DNA of 64,000 nucleotides from Sulfuritalea sp. (lineage in GTDB: Bacteria; Pseudomonadota; Gammaproteobacteria; Burkholderiales; Rhodocyclaceae), in NCBI GenBank assembly GCA_023700805.1, contig JAMPYF010000001.1:248001-312000 (forward strand), written 5' to 3'. The notes under the pieces were generated by a model, which worked only from the letters and a program-made list of their open reading frames with translations, was not told the origin of the DNA and ran no database searches. Made by a program: the position numbers and the translations under genes. Below, piece by piece: positions 6,991 through 15,702 of the stretch (the first letter of the stretch is position 1; every line of letters starts with the position of its first letter).

Positions 6991-9690
6991 CTACTGCGCG
7001 GGCTGCAGATCGAGCGTGCAGCGCACGATGCCGGCTTCCTCGGCGCGGCCGAAACTGAAGCCGAAGGCCTTGAGCAGGTTCAGCATCGGCTGGTTGTCGT
7101 ACATCACGTCGCCGGTGAATCTGCGGATGCCACGCGCGGCGGAATAGTCGATCATCTTGCGCAGCAGGCCGGAGCCCAGGCCCTGGCCCTTCAAGTCGGA
7201 GCGGATGATGATGGCGAACTCGGCGACATCGCTGTCCGGTGCGGCGACGGCGCGCACCACGCCGAGGGTTTCCGGCTCGCCGTCGGCGCCGGTGGCGCTG
7301 GCGATGAAGGCCATTTCGCGGTCGTAATCGATCTGCGTCAGCCTGGCCATGTCGCGGCGCGGAAGCTCCTTGACGTAATGGAAGAAGCGGTAGACCAGGT
7401 CCTGCTCGCTCATCTGGGCGAGGAAGACGTAGTGTGCCGCCTCGTCTTCCGGGCGTATCGGGCGGAACAGCACCGGCCGCCCGTTGCGCAGCGTGGCTGC
7501 TTCTTCGAGCGCCTGCGGGTAGGGCTGGATCGCCAGGCGGTAGGGGTTGATCGGCGCCGCCGATAACTGGATGTGGGCATCGACCACGGTCACGCCCTGG
7601 TGGTCGGCGAACAGCGGATTGATGTCGAGTTCGACGATCTGCGGCAAGTCGATCAACAGCTGCGAGACCTTGGTCAGCACCAGGGCGATCGCCTCGCGAT
7701 CCGCCGCCGGATAGCCATGGTGGGTCCCGAGCAGGGCCGCGGCGCGGCTGCGGCCGATCAGGTCATGGGCCAGCGGCATGTTCAGCGGCGGCAATCCCAC
7801 CGACATGTCGCGGTAGACTTCCACCGCGCGTCCGCCCTCGCCGAAAATGATCAGCGGGCCGAACAGCGGATCGCTGGCGACGCCGACGATCAGCTGCCGC
7901 GCCTGGCCGCGCGGGACCATGGCCTGGACGTTGAAACCGCCGATCGTCACCTCGGGGCACATCAGGCGCGCCCGCTCTATCATGCCGCGGGCGGCGGCTT
8001 CCACCGCATCGGCGGTTTCCAGGTTGAGCGCCACGCCGCCGATGTCCCACTTGCGGCGCAGGTCGCGCGACATCACGGTCAGGGCCACCGGCAGGCCGAT
8101 GCGCTGCGCGACCTGCGCCGCCTGCTGCGGATCGGCCGCCGGGTGAGTCGGCACCACCGGGATGCCGTAAGCAGAGAAGATGGCTTTGGATTCCGCCTCG
8201 GTGAGCTGCGTTCTGCCTTCGCCCAGCGCACCGCCCACGATGCTGCGCGCGCCCTCGACGTCGGGGCTGAAGCTGCTCGGGATGGACGGCGGAACCTGCA
8301 TCAGCAGTTCGCGTGCCAATCGATGATTGTCGATGTGGAGAAAAGCCCGCGCGCCATGGCCCGGCGTGGAGAAGGTCGGAATGCCGGCGTCGACGAAGCG
8401 CATGCGTTCGGCGGCGACGCTTTCGTCGCCGATCCAGCAGGTCAGCAGGTTGCAGGTGATGGATTTCGCGGCCTTGATCACCGTCTCGGCGATGTCGCGG
8501 CTATTGGTCAGCGCATTCGGCGTATGCATCACCAGTATCGCGTTCGCCGCGTTTTCCTCGCAAAGCACCTTGAGCACCGCCGCGTAACGTTCGGCGCTGG
8601 CGTCCACGCGCATGTCGATGGGATTGCAGCCGTCCCAGCTCGGCGGCAGGATGCGCCGCAGTCGCGCCACGGTCTGCTCGCTGAGCGCGGGCATCGCATA
8701 ACCGCCGAGATAGAGGCTGTCCTCGGCCATGATGCCGCCGCCGCCGCCGTTGCTGATCGCCACCAGGCGGCTGCCGCTCATCGGCCGCGAACGCACCACG
8801 GTTTCCACGGCGCCGAACAGTTCGTCGAGATGTTCGACGCGCAGGATGCCGGCGCGGCGCAAGACCGCGTCGAACACGTCGTCGCCGCTGATCAGGTTCG
8901 GCATGTCCAGGAACAGCGGATCGGCGATGCCCAGCAGGCGCTGGTGCGGCGCGCGGCCGGCCTTGATCGCCACCACCGGCTTGTTGCGCGCAGCCGCCCG
9001 CGCCGCCGCCATGAAGCTGCGCCGGTCGCGTATCGATTCGATGTAGAGCAGGATGGCCTGGGTATCCGGATCGCTGGCAAGAAAATCGAGGACTTCGCCG
9101 AAGCCGATATCCAGCGCGTCGCCGAGCGAGACGAAGTGGGAGAAGCCGACCTTCTTCGGCAGCGCCCAGTCGAGCACCATGGTGCCGACGGCATCGGACT
9201 GCGAAACGAAACCGAGCTTGCCCGGCTGCACCCGCATCTGGGAAAAGGTGGCGTTGATTCCCGACTTCGGCACCACGATGCCCAGCGTGCTGCCGCCCAG
9301 CAGGCGCACGCCGTGGCGCCGCGCGGCTTCGAGAATCACCTCGGAGAGCGGGCGCCCGTCGGCGCTGAGCGTGGTCGACAGGTAGCCCGCCATGATGATC
9401 GCGGCACGCGTGCCGCGCCGGCCGAGATCGTCGATCAGGGCGGGAATCGTTGCCGCCGGCGTGCAGATGATCGCCAGGTCGGGCGTCTGCGGCAGGGCCG
9501 CGACCGACGGGTAGGTCAGCACCCCGGCGACGGCCTCGCGCTTCGGATTCACCGGCATGATGACGCCGCCGAACCCGCCGGCCAGCAGGTTGCGCATCAG
9601 CACGTTGCCGATCCGTTGCGGGCGCGCACTGGCGCCGATCACGGCAATGCTTTGCGGATTGAACAGGCTTTGCAGGAAATGGAAGCTCAT
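6991..9690 (-). CDS. pat: Pat/YfiQ-type protein lysine acetyltransferase (ADP-forming acyl-CoA synthetase-like + GNAT)
   Basis: An 899-residue protein with the full Pat architecture: a CoA-binding Rossmann domain (FNPQSIAVIGASARPQRIGN, residues 10-29), succinyl-CoA-ligase-like domains, an ATP-grasp-like region (about 490-700) and a C-terminal GNAT acetyltransferase (about 730-895, with LKGQGLGSGLLRKMIDYS as the acetyl-CoA-binding loop). In Salmonella and E. coli the homologue acetylates and inactivates acetyl-CoA synthetase. A candidate substrate with the matching C-terminal lysine motif is encoded at 36958-38733. The gene stands alone; the divergent neighbour is behind an FNR-type box. Confidence 0.93.
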   Translation of the reverse strand: MSFHFLQSLFNPQSIAVIGASARPQRIGNVLMRNLLAGGFGGVIMPVNPKREAVAGVLTYPSVAALPQTPDLAIICTPAATIPALIDDLGRRGTRAAIIMAGYLSTTLSADGRPLSEVILEAARRHGVRLLGGSTLGIVVPKSGINATFSQMRVQPGKLGFVSQSDAVGTMVLDWALPKKVGFSHFVSLGDALDIGFGEVLDFLASDPDTQAILLYIESIRDRRSFMAAARAAARNKPVVAIKAGRAPHQRLLGIADPLFLDMPNLISGDDVFDAVLRRAGILRVEHLDELFGAVETVVRSRPMSGSRLVAISNGGGGGIMAEDSLYLGGYAMPALSEQTVARLRRILPPSWDGCNPIDMRVDASAERYAAVLKVLCEENAANAILVMHTPNALTNSRDIAETVIKAAKSITCNLLTCWIGDESVAAERMRFVDAGIPTFSTPGHGARAFLHIDNHRLARELLMQVPPSIPSSFSPDVEGARSIVGGALGEGRTQLTEAESKAIFSAYGIPVVPTHPAADPQQAAQVAQRIGLPVALTVMSRDLRRKWDIGGVALNLETADAVEAAARGMIERARLMCPEVTIGGFNVQAMVPRGQARQLIVGVASDPLFGPLIIFGEGGRAVEVYRDMSVGLPPLNMPLAHDLIGRSRAAALLGTHHGYPAADREAIALVLTKVSQLLIDLPQIVELDINPLFADHQGVTVVDAHIQLSAAPINPYRLAIQPYPQALEEAATLRNGRPVLFRPIRPEDEAAHYVFLAQMSEQDLVYRFFHYVKELPRRDMARLTQIDYDREMAFIASATGADGEPETLGVVRAVAAPDSDVAEFAIIIRSDLKGQGLGSGLLRKMIDYSAARGIRRFTGDVMYDNQPMLNLLKAFGFSFGRAEEAGIVRCTLDLQPAQ

Positions 9691-9870
9691 GGCGAGACCA
9701 TCATGACGGATTGGAAACGGGCCACCGGTGCGGTGCCGTACATGCTACGTCATGGCGCCCGCCTCCGTCGCGCCGGCATTCACCGTCCGCAATCGGGCAG
9801 CCCGCGGCCACCGCACCGGGGCGAGCTAAAGCCTACTTTTTTAGTATGGTTTTAAGTTTATGTTTTATAA

Positions 9871-9884
9871 CTGATTTACATCAA
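9871..9884. promoter_or_regulatory. FNR/Anr/Dnr-type binding site
   Basis: CTGATTTACATCAA matches the FNR-family consensus TTGAT-N4-ATCAA at nine of the ten fixed positions. It lies 59 bases upstream of the DUF2249 gene in an unusually AT-rich stretch (9838-9890), where an FNR-type activator would sit. This suggests oxygen- or NO-dependent control of the DUF2249/FmdE-like pair, and possibly of the divergent acetyltransferase gene. Confidence 0.72.
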
Positions 9885-9942
9885 TTTACCGGCGACGGAG
9901 AGAATGCATAGTGGCGTCACCCTAACCCACAGGTAAAACGCC

Positions 9943-10194
9943 ATGCATGTTCATCTCTCCCCCGATTCGATCTATCCCTTCGACGCCCGCGGCATCGCCA
10001 AGCGTTTTCGCCATGCCGCGATTTTCGGTGCGCTCGACGCGCTGCGCGCCGGCGAAACCATGCGTTTCGTCAACGACCACGATCCGCTGCCGCTGCTCGA
10101 CCAGCTGGTGCAGCGCTATGGCGACGCCGTGGAAATCACCTACCGCCAACGCGAGCCGGGCAACATCGTGATCGACTTCATCAAGCAGCAATAA
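9943..10194 (+). CDS. DUF2249 small protein
   Basis: A protein of 83 residues matching the DUF2249 family (DARGIAKRFRHAAIFGALDAL, then FVNDHDPLPLL and a C-terminal beta strand), which has a TusA/SirA-like fold. Members are frequent in denitrification and NO-response gene sets of proteobacteria. No catalytic cysteine is present. It has an AGGTAAA ribosome-binding stretch and is followed four bases later by the FmdE-like gene, so the two are co-transcribed. The FNR-type box upstream supports a role at low oxygen. The biochemical role is unknown. Confidence 0.85.
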   Translation: MHVHLSPDSIYPFDARGIAKRFRHAAIFGALDALRAGETMRFVNDHDPLPLLDQLVQRYGDAVEITYRQREPGNIVIDFIKQQ

Positions 10195-10198
10195 GACG

Positions 10199-10813
10199 GT
10201 GCAGACGCCGGCCTTCTACGCCCAGGTACGCCGCCTGACCGTGTATGACCCGCTCGCCGAATTCCTCGGCGCAGCGGAGAATGGCCGCATCGAATACGCC
10301 TACCTCGATGCGGTCAAGCTGGCCGGCCACTCCTGCCCTACCGTGGCCTCCGCCTACTGGATGACGCTGAAGGCGCTGACCCATCTCTACCCGGACAGCT
10401 TGCCGGAGCGCGGCGGAATTCGCGTCGCATTCCGCCAGGATCAGTTGTCGGGCGTCACCGGCGTCATGGCCAATGTCATCACCCTGCTCACCGGCGCCAC
10501 CCACGACACCGGCTTCAAGGGCCTCGGCGGACGTTTCGACCGGCGCCGGCTGCTGTATTTCTCGGCAGACGTCAGGGAGGAAATCCGCTTTACCCGCATC
10601 GATACCGGCCAGGCCGTCGATATTGCGGCGCGCCTGCAGTCTGTGCCCTTCGCGCCGCAGACCATCGAGCTGATGCAAAAGTGCCTCGACGGCAGCGCCA
10701 CGCCGGAAGAAGCCGCCGAGTTTCGCGCATGCTGGCAGGCAAGGGTGCGCGCAGTGCTGCTGGAGCACGGCGACGATCCCGAGGTGTTTGTGCTGCGCCC
10801 GGTCGGGCAATGA
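10199..10813 (+). CDS. FmdE-domain protein
   Basis: A protein of 204 residues with a GTG start four bases after the DUF2249 stop codon. The region DAVKLAGHSCPTVASAYWMT resembles the FmdE family (formylmethanofuran dehydrogenase subunit E), where GH-x-CP-x(3)-A contributes metal ligands. Stand-alone FmdE-like proteins are also found beside DUF2249 genes in denitrifiers, where they are not methanogenesis enzymes. Met/His/Cys metal binding is plausible, and the substrate is unknown. The start is supported only by coupling; no better in-frame ATG lies nearby. Confidence 0.78.
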   Translation: MQTPAFYAQVRRLTVYDPLAEFLGAAENGRIEYAYLDAVKLAGHSCPTVASAYWMTLKALTHLYPDSLPERGGIRVAFRQDQLSGVTGVMANVITLLTGATHDTGFKGLGGRFDRRRLLYFSADVREEIRFTRIDTGQAVDIAARLQSVPFAPQTIELMQKCLDGSATPEEAAEFRACWQARVRAVLLEHGDDPEVFVLRPVGQ

Positions 10814-10835
10814 AGCGGCGCCGGCAGGGGCCGGT

Positions 10836-11366
10836 CTAGCGAATCCGCGAGCGGCGCGCTTCCATGCAGTCCATCAGTTGCGCGCTGACGCTGCGCAGCC
10901 GCTGGTTGAGCAGCATCAGCAGTTCCATCATCAGCTTGACGCCGATGCGCGGCTCTTCGGTGATGATGCGCGACAGGCTTTCGCGGTCGAGCACGGCGAC
11001 TTCGACCGTATCGAGCGCGACGCAGCTGGCGAAGCGCGGCTCGCCGTCGATCAGCGACATTTCGCCCAGCGTCTTGCCGGGACCGGCGGTGGCCATGATC
11101 TGCGCCAGGCCGCGGACGTCCTTCTTGACGATCTCGACGCTGCCGTCCAGCACCAACAGCATGAAGTCCCCGCTATCGCCCTCGTGGATGATCTCGGTGC
11201 CCAGGGGCGCCCGGTAGCAGCGCATGTAGCGGGCGAGACCTTCCAGCTCGTCGGACTCGAAGTCCTCGAACAACTGGATGACCTCGATGATCTCGCGGAT
11301 GCGGCCGACGAAGGGCACGGCATCGCCGAGATATTCGACGTTGGGAATGTGGTCGATCGCACTCAT
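10836..11366 (-). CDS. Cyclic-nucleotide-binding (Crp-like sensor domain) protein without DNA-binding domain
   Basis: A 176-residue protein containing a cNMP-binding domain (about residues 32-150): GTEIIHEGDSGDFMLLVLDG and GPGKTLGEMSLIDGEPRFA, the latter corresponding to the phosphate-binding cassette. A short helical C-terminus follows, but there is no helix-turn-helix, so it is not a Crp/Fnr transcription factor. Its ATG overlaps the TGA of the prenyltransferase gene (ATGA), implying coupled translation. The pairing suggests it modulates or scaffolds the membrane enzyme, which is inference only. Confidence 0.87.
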   Translation of the reverse strand: MSAIDHIPNVEYLGDAVPFVGRIREIIEVIQLFEDFESDELEGLARYMRCYRAPLGTEIIHEGDSGDFMLLVLDGSVEIVKKDVRGLAQIMATAGPGKTLGEMSLIDGEPRFASCVALDTVEVAVLDRESLSRIITEEPRIGVKLMMELLMLLNQRLRSVSAQLMDCMEARRSRIR

Positions 11367-12247
11367 GGCCGTGGCATTATAGCCCCGCCCAGCAGCGCCA
11401 GCACCAGCAGCAGCCAACCCGCCGTGGCAGCCAGCAGGTGGGGGTCGGAAAGCAGTTCCTGCGCCGGATCGCCGCCGCCGCCGCGGGTATGCAGGCGCCA
11501 CAGGTAGCGCAGCATGCCGTAGAGCACGAAGGGCACGGTCGCGATCAGTCCGCGCGTGCCGTGCAGGGCCACGGTCTCCGCGCTGACCGTGTACAGCGCG
11601 TAGGAAATCACCGTGCCGGCCGCCGCGATGCCGATGAACTGGTCGAGCATCGGCGCCGTGTAATGCTCCAGCACGCGCCGGTGGCCGGCGCTTTCCGCCA
11701 GCAGCGCGTTGAGTTCGGCGCGGCGCTTGGCGAAGCCGAGGAACAGCGTCAGCATCAGCCCGCACAGCAGCAGCCATTGCGACGGGGCAATATCGAGGCC
11801 CAGGGTGCCGGCGAGGATGCGCAGCATGAAACCCGAAGCGATGATGAACACGTCGAGGATCACGACGTGCTTGAGGCGGTAACTGTAGGCGATGTTGAGC
11901 ACGACGTAGGCGAGGAAGATCCAGGGCGCCGAACCGGCCCAGAGCCAGGCGATGCCGCCGCCGGCCAGCAGCAGCACGGCGGCCAGAACGGCGGCGGAAG
12001 CCACGCTCACGGTGCCCGCCGCCAGCGGCCGGCGCTGCTTCTTCGGATGCAGCCGGTCCTGCTCGCGGTCGATCAGGTCGTTCATCACATACACGGCCGA
12101 GGCCAGCAGGCAGAAGGCGGCGAAGGCGGCCAGCGCCTGGCCGAGCCGGAGCGGATCGGTCCAGGCATGGCCGAACAGCAGGCCGACGAAGACGAAGCCG
12201 TTCTTCAGCCACTGGTGGGGCCGCAAAAGCTGGATCAGCGGCGGCAT
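11363..12247 (-). CDS. UbiA-family prenyl-phosphate phosphoribosyltransferase
   Basis: A protein of 294 residues with about eight membrane helices. The first Asp-rich motif is NDLIDREQDRLHPKKQRRP, where the HPKK-x-RP ending separates the decaprenyl-phosphate phosphoribosyltransferase group (Rv3806c-like) from ubiquinone UbiA. It would move phosphoribose from PRPP to a polyprenyl phosphate, making a sugar donor for cell-envelope glycans. Start 12247 follows GGGGGAAGC; a longer version starting nine codons upstream is less likely. It overlaps the glycosyltransferase by 13 bases upstream and the cNMP gene by 4 bases downstream. Confidence 0.85.
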   Translation of the reverse strand: MPPLIQLLRPHQWLKNGFVFVGLLFGHAWTDPLRLGQALAAFAAFCLLASAVYVMNDLIDREQDRLHPKKQRRPLAAGTVSVASAAVLAAVLLLAGGGIAWLWAGSAPWIFLAYVVLNIAYSYRLKHVVILDVFIIASGFMLRILAGTLGLDIAPSQWLLLCGLMLTLFLGFAKRRAELNALLAESAGHRRVLEHYTAPMLDQFIGIAAAGTVISYALYTVSAETVALHGTRGLIATVPFVLYGMLRYLWRLHTRGGGGDPAQELLSDPHLLAATAGWLLLVLALLGGAIMPRP

Positions 12248-13755
12248 GCTTCCCCCGGAAAGTATCGATCGCACATATAGCAGGCAGTTTGCGGCAGCCA
12301 GGCGGGAATCGCATAGTACTTCCGCCGCACGCCGGCCAGCACGCCCTCGCGGTAGGCCGCGTAGTCGAAACCCCGGCCCTTGACGCGCCAGAAACGCGCG
12401 CCGCGGATCTCGAAGCTGTCGGCGTCGACCTCGCGGAAATACTTGCGGTAGTCGTCGAGCTTAGGCGCGGACTTCCTCAGGATCAGGAAATCGCGGCCCG
12501 CCAGCGCACGGAAATCCGTCACCAGATCGTCGTGACGCGCATGGCTCGACGCCTCGCCGAAAACCACCACATACTGGCGCAGGTTGTAGCCCAGGGTCAC
12601 GGCGTTCGAATAGCCGTCCATCGCCAGCACCCAGTCCTTCCTGTACGGCTGCAGTTCGCGCGCCAGCGCCTGGTGCTCGAAAGTCAGCACGATGCCGTCG
12701 TAAAGCCGGGTCTTCTGCCAGGTTTCCAGCGGCACCCGCGAAACGACCAGGATCGCGGCGATGTGCAGCGTGGCGAAGCCGACGAAGAACAGCCCGAGCC
12801 GCCTCAGGCTGGCCGGGTTCAGGCGCAGCGTCAGCCAGATCAGGGCGAAGGGGACGAAGGACAGCAGCCAGTGCAGGCCGATCTGCTTGACCAGCGCGAG
12901 TGCGGCGAACAGTACGAAGGGCAGCCAGGCCAGCGTGCTCAGCGCCGGCGGGATCGAAGAGTTGGCGCTGGCATCACGGCGAACTGCGCGCCGAGTCTTC
13001 AGCGCCAGCCACAGTACCGGCGGCCCCAGCACATAGATCAGCGTCAGGGCATAGAGCAGCGGCGTCTTCAGCGACCAGCCGGCATCGCCATGGCGATTGA
13101 CGAAGTTGAACATGTAGTTCGGCCAGCAGTTGGCGCTGTTCCACCAGGCCATCAGCGCCAGCGCCGGCAGCGTGCAGGCGTAGGCGATGGCCAGCCCCGC
13201 CCAGGCGCCGGCCTTGCGCCTGCGCAGCACATCGACCAGGTAGGCGAAGCCGAGAATCGCCGCGAAGTACTTGGAGAGCACCGCGCCGGCCAGCAGCAAA
13301 CCGGCCGCCAGATACCACCTGGGCGCGTCGTCCTGCGACGCGCGGATCCAGGCCAGGCCCGAAAGCACGCTGCAATAGATCAGCGGCGTATCGGTGGTGA
13401 TGAACACGTTCCAGACATTCACCGGCGCCAGCAGCACCAGCGTCGCCGCCCACAGCCGGCGCTCTTCTCCCATCCCGGCGGCGACCAGTCGCGGCAGCGC
13501 CCAATAGATGGCCAGCGCCAGCAGGGCCGGCTGCAGGATCACCGGCAGGCGCAGCCACCATTCGGCATCGCCGAACTGCAGCAGGGCGGCCAGCCACCAG
13601 CCGATCAGCGGCGGATGGTCGTAAAAGCCCCAGTCCGGCTTCCAGCCCCACCAGATGAAATAGGCCTCGTCGCCGGTGATCGGAAACGCCGCCGCCAGCC
13701 AGAAGCGGAAGGCCAGCGTGAGGACCAGCAGCGCAGCGAACAGGCGGCCGGTCAT
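12235..13755 (-). CDS. GT39-family membrane glycosyltransferase (ArnT/PMT-like)
   Basis: A 506-residue multi-pass protein. The first periplasmic loop carries TGDEAYFIWWGWKPDWGFYDHPP, seen in the split motifs GDEAYF and YDHPP, with the acidic pair of the GT-C/PMT_2 family. This class takes sugar from a polyprenyl-phosphate donor on the periplasmic face. The gene leads a three-gene overlapping unit with the phosphoribosyltransferase, which could supply a lipid-linked pentose donor. A C-terminal soluble segment ends with three cysteines (ACYMC and EAC). The acceptor is unknown. Confidence 0.87.
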   Translation of the reverse strand: MTGRLFAALLVLTLAFRFWLAAAFPITGDEAYFIWWGWKPDWGFYDHPPLIGWWLAALLQFGDAEWWLRLPVILQPALLALAIYWALPRLVAAGMGEERRLWAATLVLLAPVNVWNVFITTDTPLIYCSVLSGLAWIRASQDDAPRWYLAAGLLLAGAVLSKYFAAILGFAYLVDVLRRRKAGAWAGLAIAYACTLPALALMAWWNSANCWPNYMFNFVNRHGDAGWSLKTPLLYALTLIYVLGPPVLWLALKTRRAVRRDASANSSIPPALSTLAWLPFVLFAALALVKQIGLHWLLSFVPFALIWLTLRLNPASLRRLGLFFVGFATLHIAAILVVSRVPLETWQKTRLYDGIVLTFEHQALARELQPYRKDWVLAMDGYSNAVTLGYNLRQYVVVFGEASSHARHDDLVTDFRALAGRDFLILRKSAPKLDDYRKYFREVDADSFEIRGARFWRVKGRGFDYAAYREGVLAGVRRKYYAIPAWLPQTACYMCDRYFPGEACRR

Positions 13756-13770
13756 GCGCGAGAAACGGCG

Positions 13771-13871
13771 TTCACCACCAAGACACCAAGAACACCAAGG
13801 GGCACCAAGCAAACCGATGAATTGCATGCCTTTCTTGGTGCATCTTCGTGCCCTTGGTGTCTTGGTGGTAA
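13771..13871. repeat. Large imperfect palindrome built of CACCAAG units
   Basis: The left arm (13771-13809) and right arm (13833-13871) are near-perfect reverse complements. The outer ends read ACCACCAAGACACCAAG and CTTGGTGTCTTGGTGGT, and the arms contain several CACCAAG repeats. The element fills the space between the end of aroG and the start of the glycosyltransferase gene. It resembles intergenic palindromic repeats common in proteobacteria and could form a long cruciform or transcript hairpin. Confidence 0.85.
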
Positions 13872-13894
13872 AGAATTTCTTGCGTCTGGCCTGG

Positions 13895-14962
13895 TCAGCG
13901 GTCCGCCAAAGCTACGCGGCGAGCCTTGACTGCGTTGGCGAGGATGTCCAGCGCAAGCAGCGTGTCGTCCCAGCCGAGACAGGCATCGGTGATCGAAACG
14001 CCGTATTCGAGCGGCTTGCCCGGCGTCAGGTCCTGGCGGCCTTCCTTGAGATGGGATTCGATCATGACGCCGAAAATGCGGTCTTCGCCGGCCGCCATCT
14101 GCGCCGCGATATCGCGCGCGACGTCGATCTGGCGCTTGAACTGCTTGCTGCTGTTGGCATGCGAGAAATCGACCATGACGCGCGCGGCGAGGCCGGCCTT
14201 GCCCAGTTCGATGCAGGCCGCGTCGACCGCGGCGGCATCGTAGTTCGGCGCCTTGCCGCCACGCAGGATGACGTGGCAATCCTCGTTGCCGTTGGTCGAC
14301 ACGATGGCCGAATGGCCGGCCTTGGTCACCGAGAGGAAATGATGCGGGCTGGCCGCCGCCTTGATCGCATCGACGGCGATGCGGATGTTCCCGTCGGTGC
14401 CGTTCTTGAAGCCGACCGGACAGGAGAGGCCGGAGGCCAGTTCGCGATGCACCTGCGATTCCGTGGTGCGTGCGCCGATCGCGCCCCAGCTGATCAGGTC
14501 GGCCGTGTATTGCGGCGTGATGGTGTCGAGAAACTCGGTGCCGCAGGGCAGGCCCAGTTCGTTGATCTCCCACAGGAGCTTTCTGGCCAGGCGCAGGCCG
14601 TCGTTGATGCGGAAGCTGCCGTCCATGCGCGGGTCGTTGATCAGTCCCTTCCAGCCCACCGTGGTGCGCGGCTTCTCGAAATACACCCGCATCACGATCA
14701 CCAGGTCGGCGGCCATGCGCGTCGCCTCCTGGCGCAGCCGGCGCGCGTACTCCATGGCCGCGTCGTAGTCGTGGATCGAGCAGGGACCGACCACCACCAC
14801 CAGCCGGTCGTCGGCGCCGTGCAGCACGCGATGCACGGCCTGGCGCGCCTGGTAGGTGGTTTCGGCCGCCGCGTCGCTGGTGGGAAACTCGCGCAGGATG
14901 TGGCCGGGAGGCGAGAGTTCCTTGATTTCGCGGATGCGTACGTCGTCGGTTATATGCTTCAT
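13895..14962 (-). CDS. aroG: 3-deoxy-7-phosphoheptulonate (DAHP) synthase, class I
   Basis: A 355-residue enzyme that condenses phosphoenolpyruvate and erythrose 4-phosphate, the first step of the shikimate pathway. The length and motifs are those of the AroF/AroG/AroH type I-alpha family: VVGPCSIHDYDAAMEYA, VYFEKPRTTVGWKGL and GFKNGTDGN, with C-terminal VSITDACLGWDDT. Start 14962 gives the family N-terminus (DDVRIREIKEL); the upstream extension is not conserved. The feedback specificity (Phe, Tyr or Trp) cannot be assigned safely. It is divergent from the 2-oxoacid oxidoreductase operon. Confidence 0.96.
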   Translation of the reverse strand: MKHITDDVRIREIKELSPPGHILREFPTSDAAAETTYQARQAVHRVLHGADDRLVVVVGPCSIHDYDAAMEYARRLRQEATRMAADLVIVMRVYFEKPRTTVGWKGLINDPRMDGSFRINDGLRLARKLLWEINELGLPCGTEFLDTITPQYTADLISWGAIGARTTESQVHRELASGLSCPVGFKNGTDGNIRIAVDAIKAAASPHHFLSVTKAGHSAIVSTNGNEDCHVILRGGKAPNYDAAAVDAACIELGKAGLAARVMVDFSHANSSKQFKRQIDVARDIAAQMAAGEDRIFGVMIESHLKEGRQDLTPGKPLEYGVSITDACLGWDDTLLALDILANAVKARRVALADR

Positions 14963-15105
14963 GCTTGGGCCTGGATGCTGGCAAAAGCGCAATTCTACCG
15001 GACGCACCGGCCGCGGCATGGCCGCAGGCCGGCGCCGCGCCGGCCCGACTCCCCAAGCGCACACGACAGGGGTATGCTTTCGTCGCATCAAGAGGGAGGT
15101 AAACC

Positions 15106-15702
15106 ATGTTCCAGGTACGCATCCACGGCCGCGGCGGCCAGGGGGTGGTGACCGCGGCGGAAATGCTCTCGGTCGCGGCTTTCGACGAGGGGCGCCACGC
15201 CCAGGCCTTTCCCAGTTTCGGCTCCGAGCGCATGGGCGCGCCGGTGGTGGCCTTCTGCCGCATTTCCGACCGCGAGATCCGCCTGCGCGAGCCGATCATG
15301 GAGCCCGACGCGATCATCATCCAGGACCCGACCCTGCTGCACCAGGTCGACGTCTTCGCCGGCCTCAAGCAGGACGGCTACATCCTCATCAACACCAACA
15401 AGACCTTCGACCAGCTGGGCCTCGGCGACATGATCCGCGACTGGCGCCAGGAGCGGCTATGCACGGTGCCGGCGATGGAGCTGGCGCTCAAGCACGTCGG
15501 CCGTCCGGTGCCCAACGTGCCGCTCCTGGGCGGCTTTGCCGCCATCGCCGGGGTGCTCAAGATCGAGTCGGTGATCAAGGCGATCAGCGAGCGCTTTTCC
15601 GGCAAGGTGGCCGCGGGCAACATCGCCGCCGCCAGCGAGGCCTACGCGATCGTCATTGCCGAGATGGAAGCGGCGCGCAGAAAGGAAAACCAGCATGCTT
15701 AA
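15106..15702 (+). CDS. 2-oxoacid:acceptor oxidoreductase, gamma subunit
   Basis: A 198-residue subunit (POR-gamma fold) starting the four-gene operon, behind a strong GAGGGAGG Shine-Dalgarno. The N-terminus VRIHGRGGQGVVTAAEMLS is the family signature, followed by SFGSERMGAPVVAF. In PFOR-type complexes it helps bind CoA and contacts the TPP and iron-sulfur subunits. The alpha gene begins inside its last codons (8-base overlap). A short spacer with TATGCT (15072-15077) as possible -10 separates it from aroG. Confidence 0.94.
   Translation: MFQVRIHGRGGQGVVTAAEMLSVAAFDEGRHAQAFPSFGSERMGAPVVAFCRISDREIRLREPIMEPDAIIIQDPTLLHQVDVFAGLKQDGYILINTNKTFDQLGLGDMIRDWRQERLCTVPAMELALKHVGRPVPNVPLLGGFAAIAGVLKIESVIKAISERFSGKVAAGNIAAASEAYAIVIAEMEAARRKENQHA

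Noticed and set aside
7573-9855. Plus-strand open frame of about 760 codons
   Set aside because: It is the complement of the Pat gene with low-complexity His/Arg/Ala composition and no domain.
13771-13871. CRISPR-like array because of repeated CACCAAG units
   Set aside because: The units are short, unevenly spaced and arranged as one inverted repeat without spacers.
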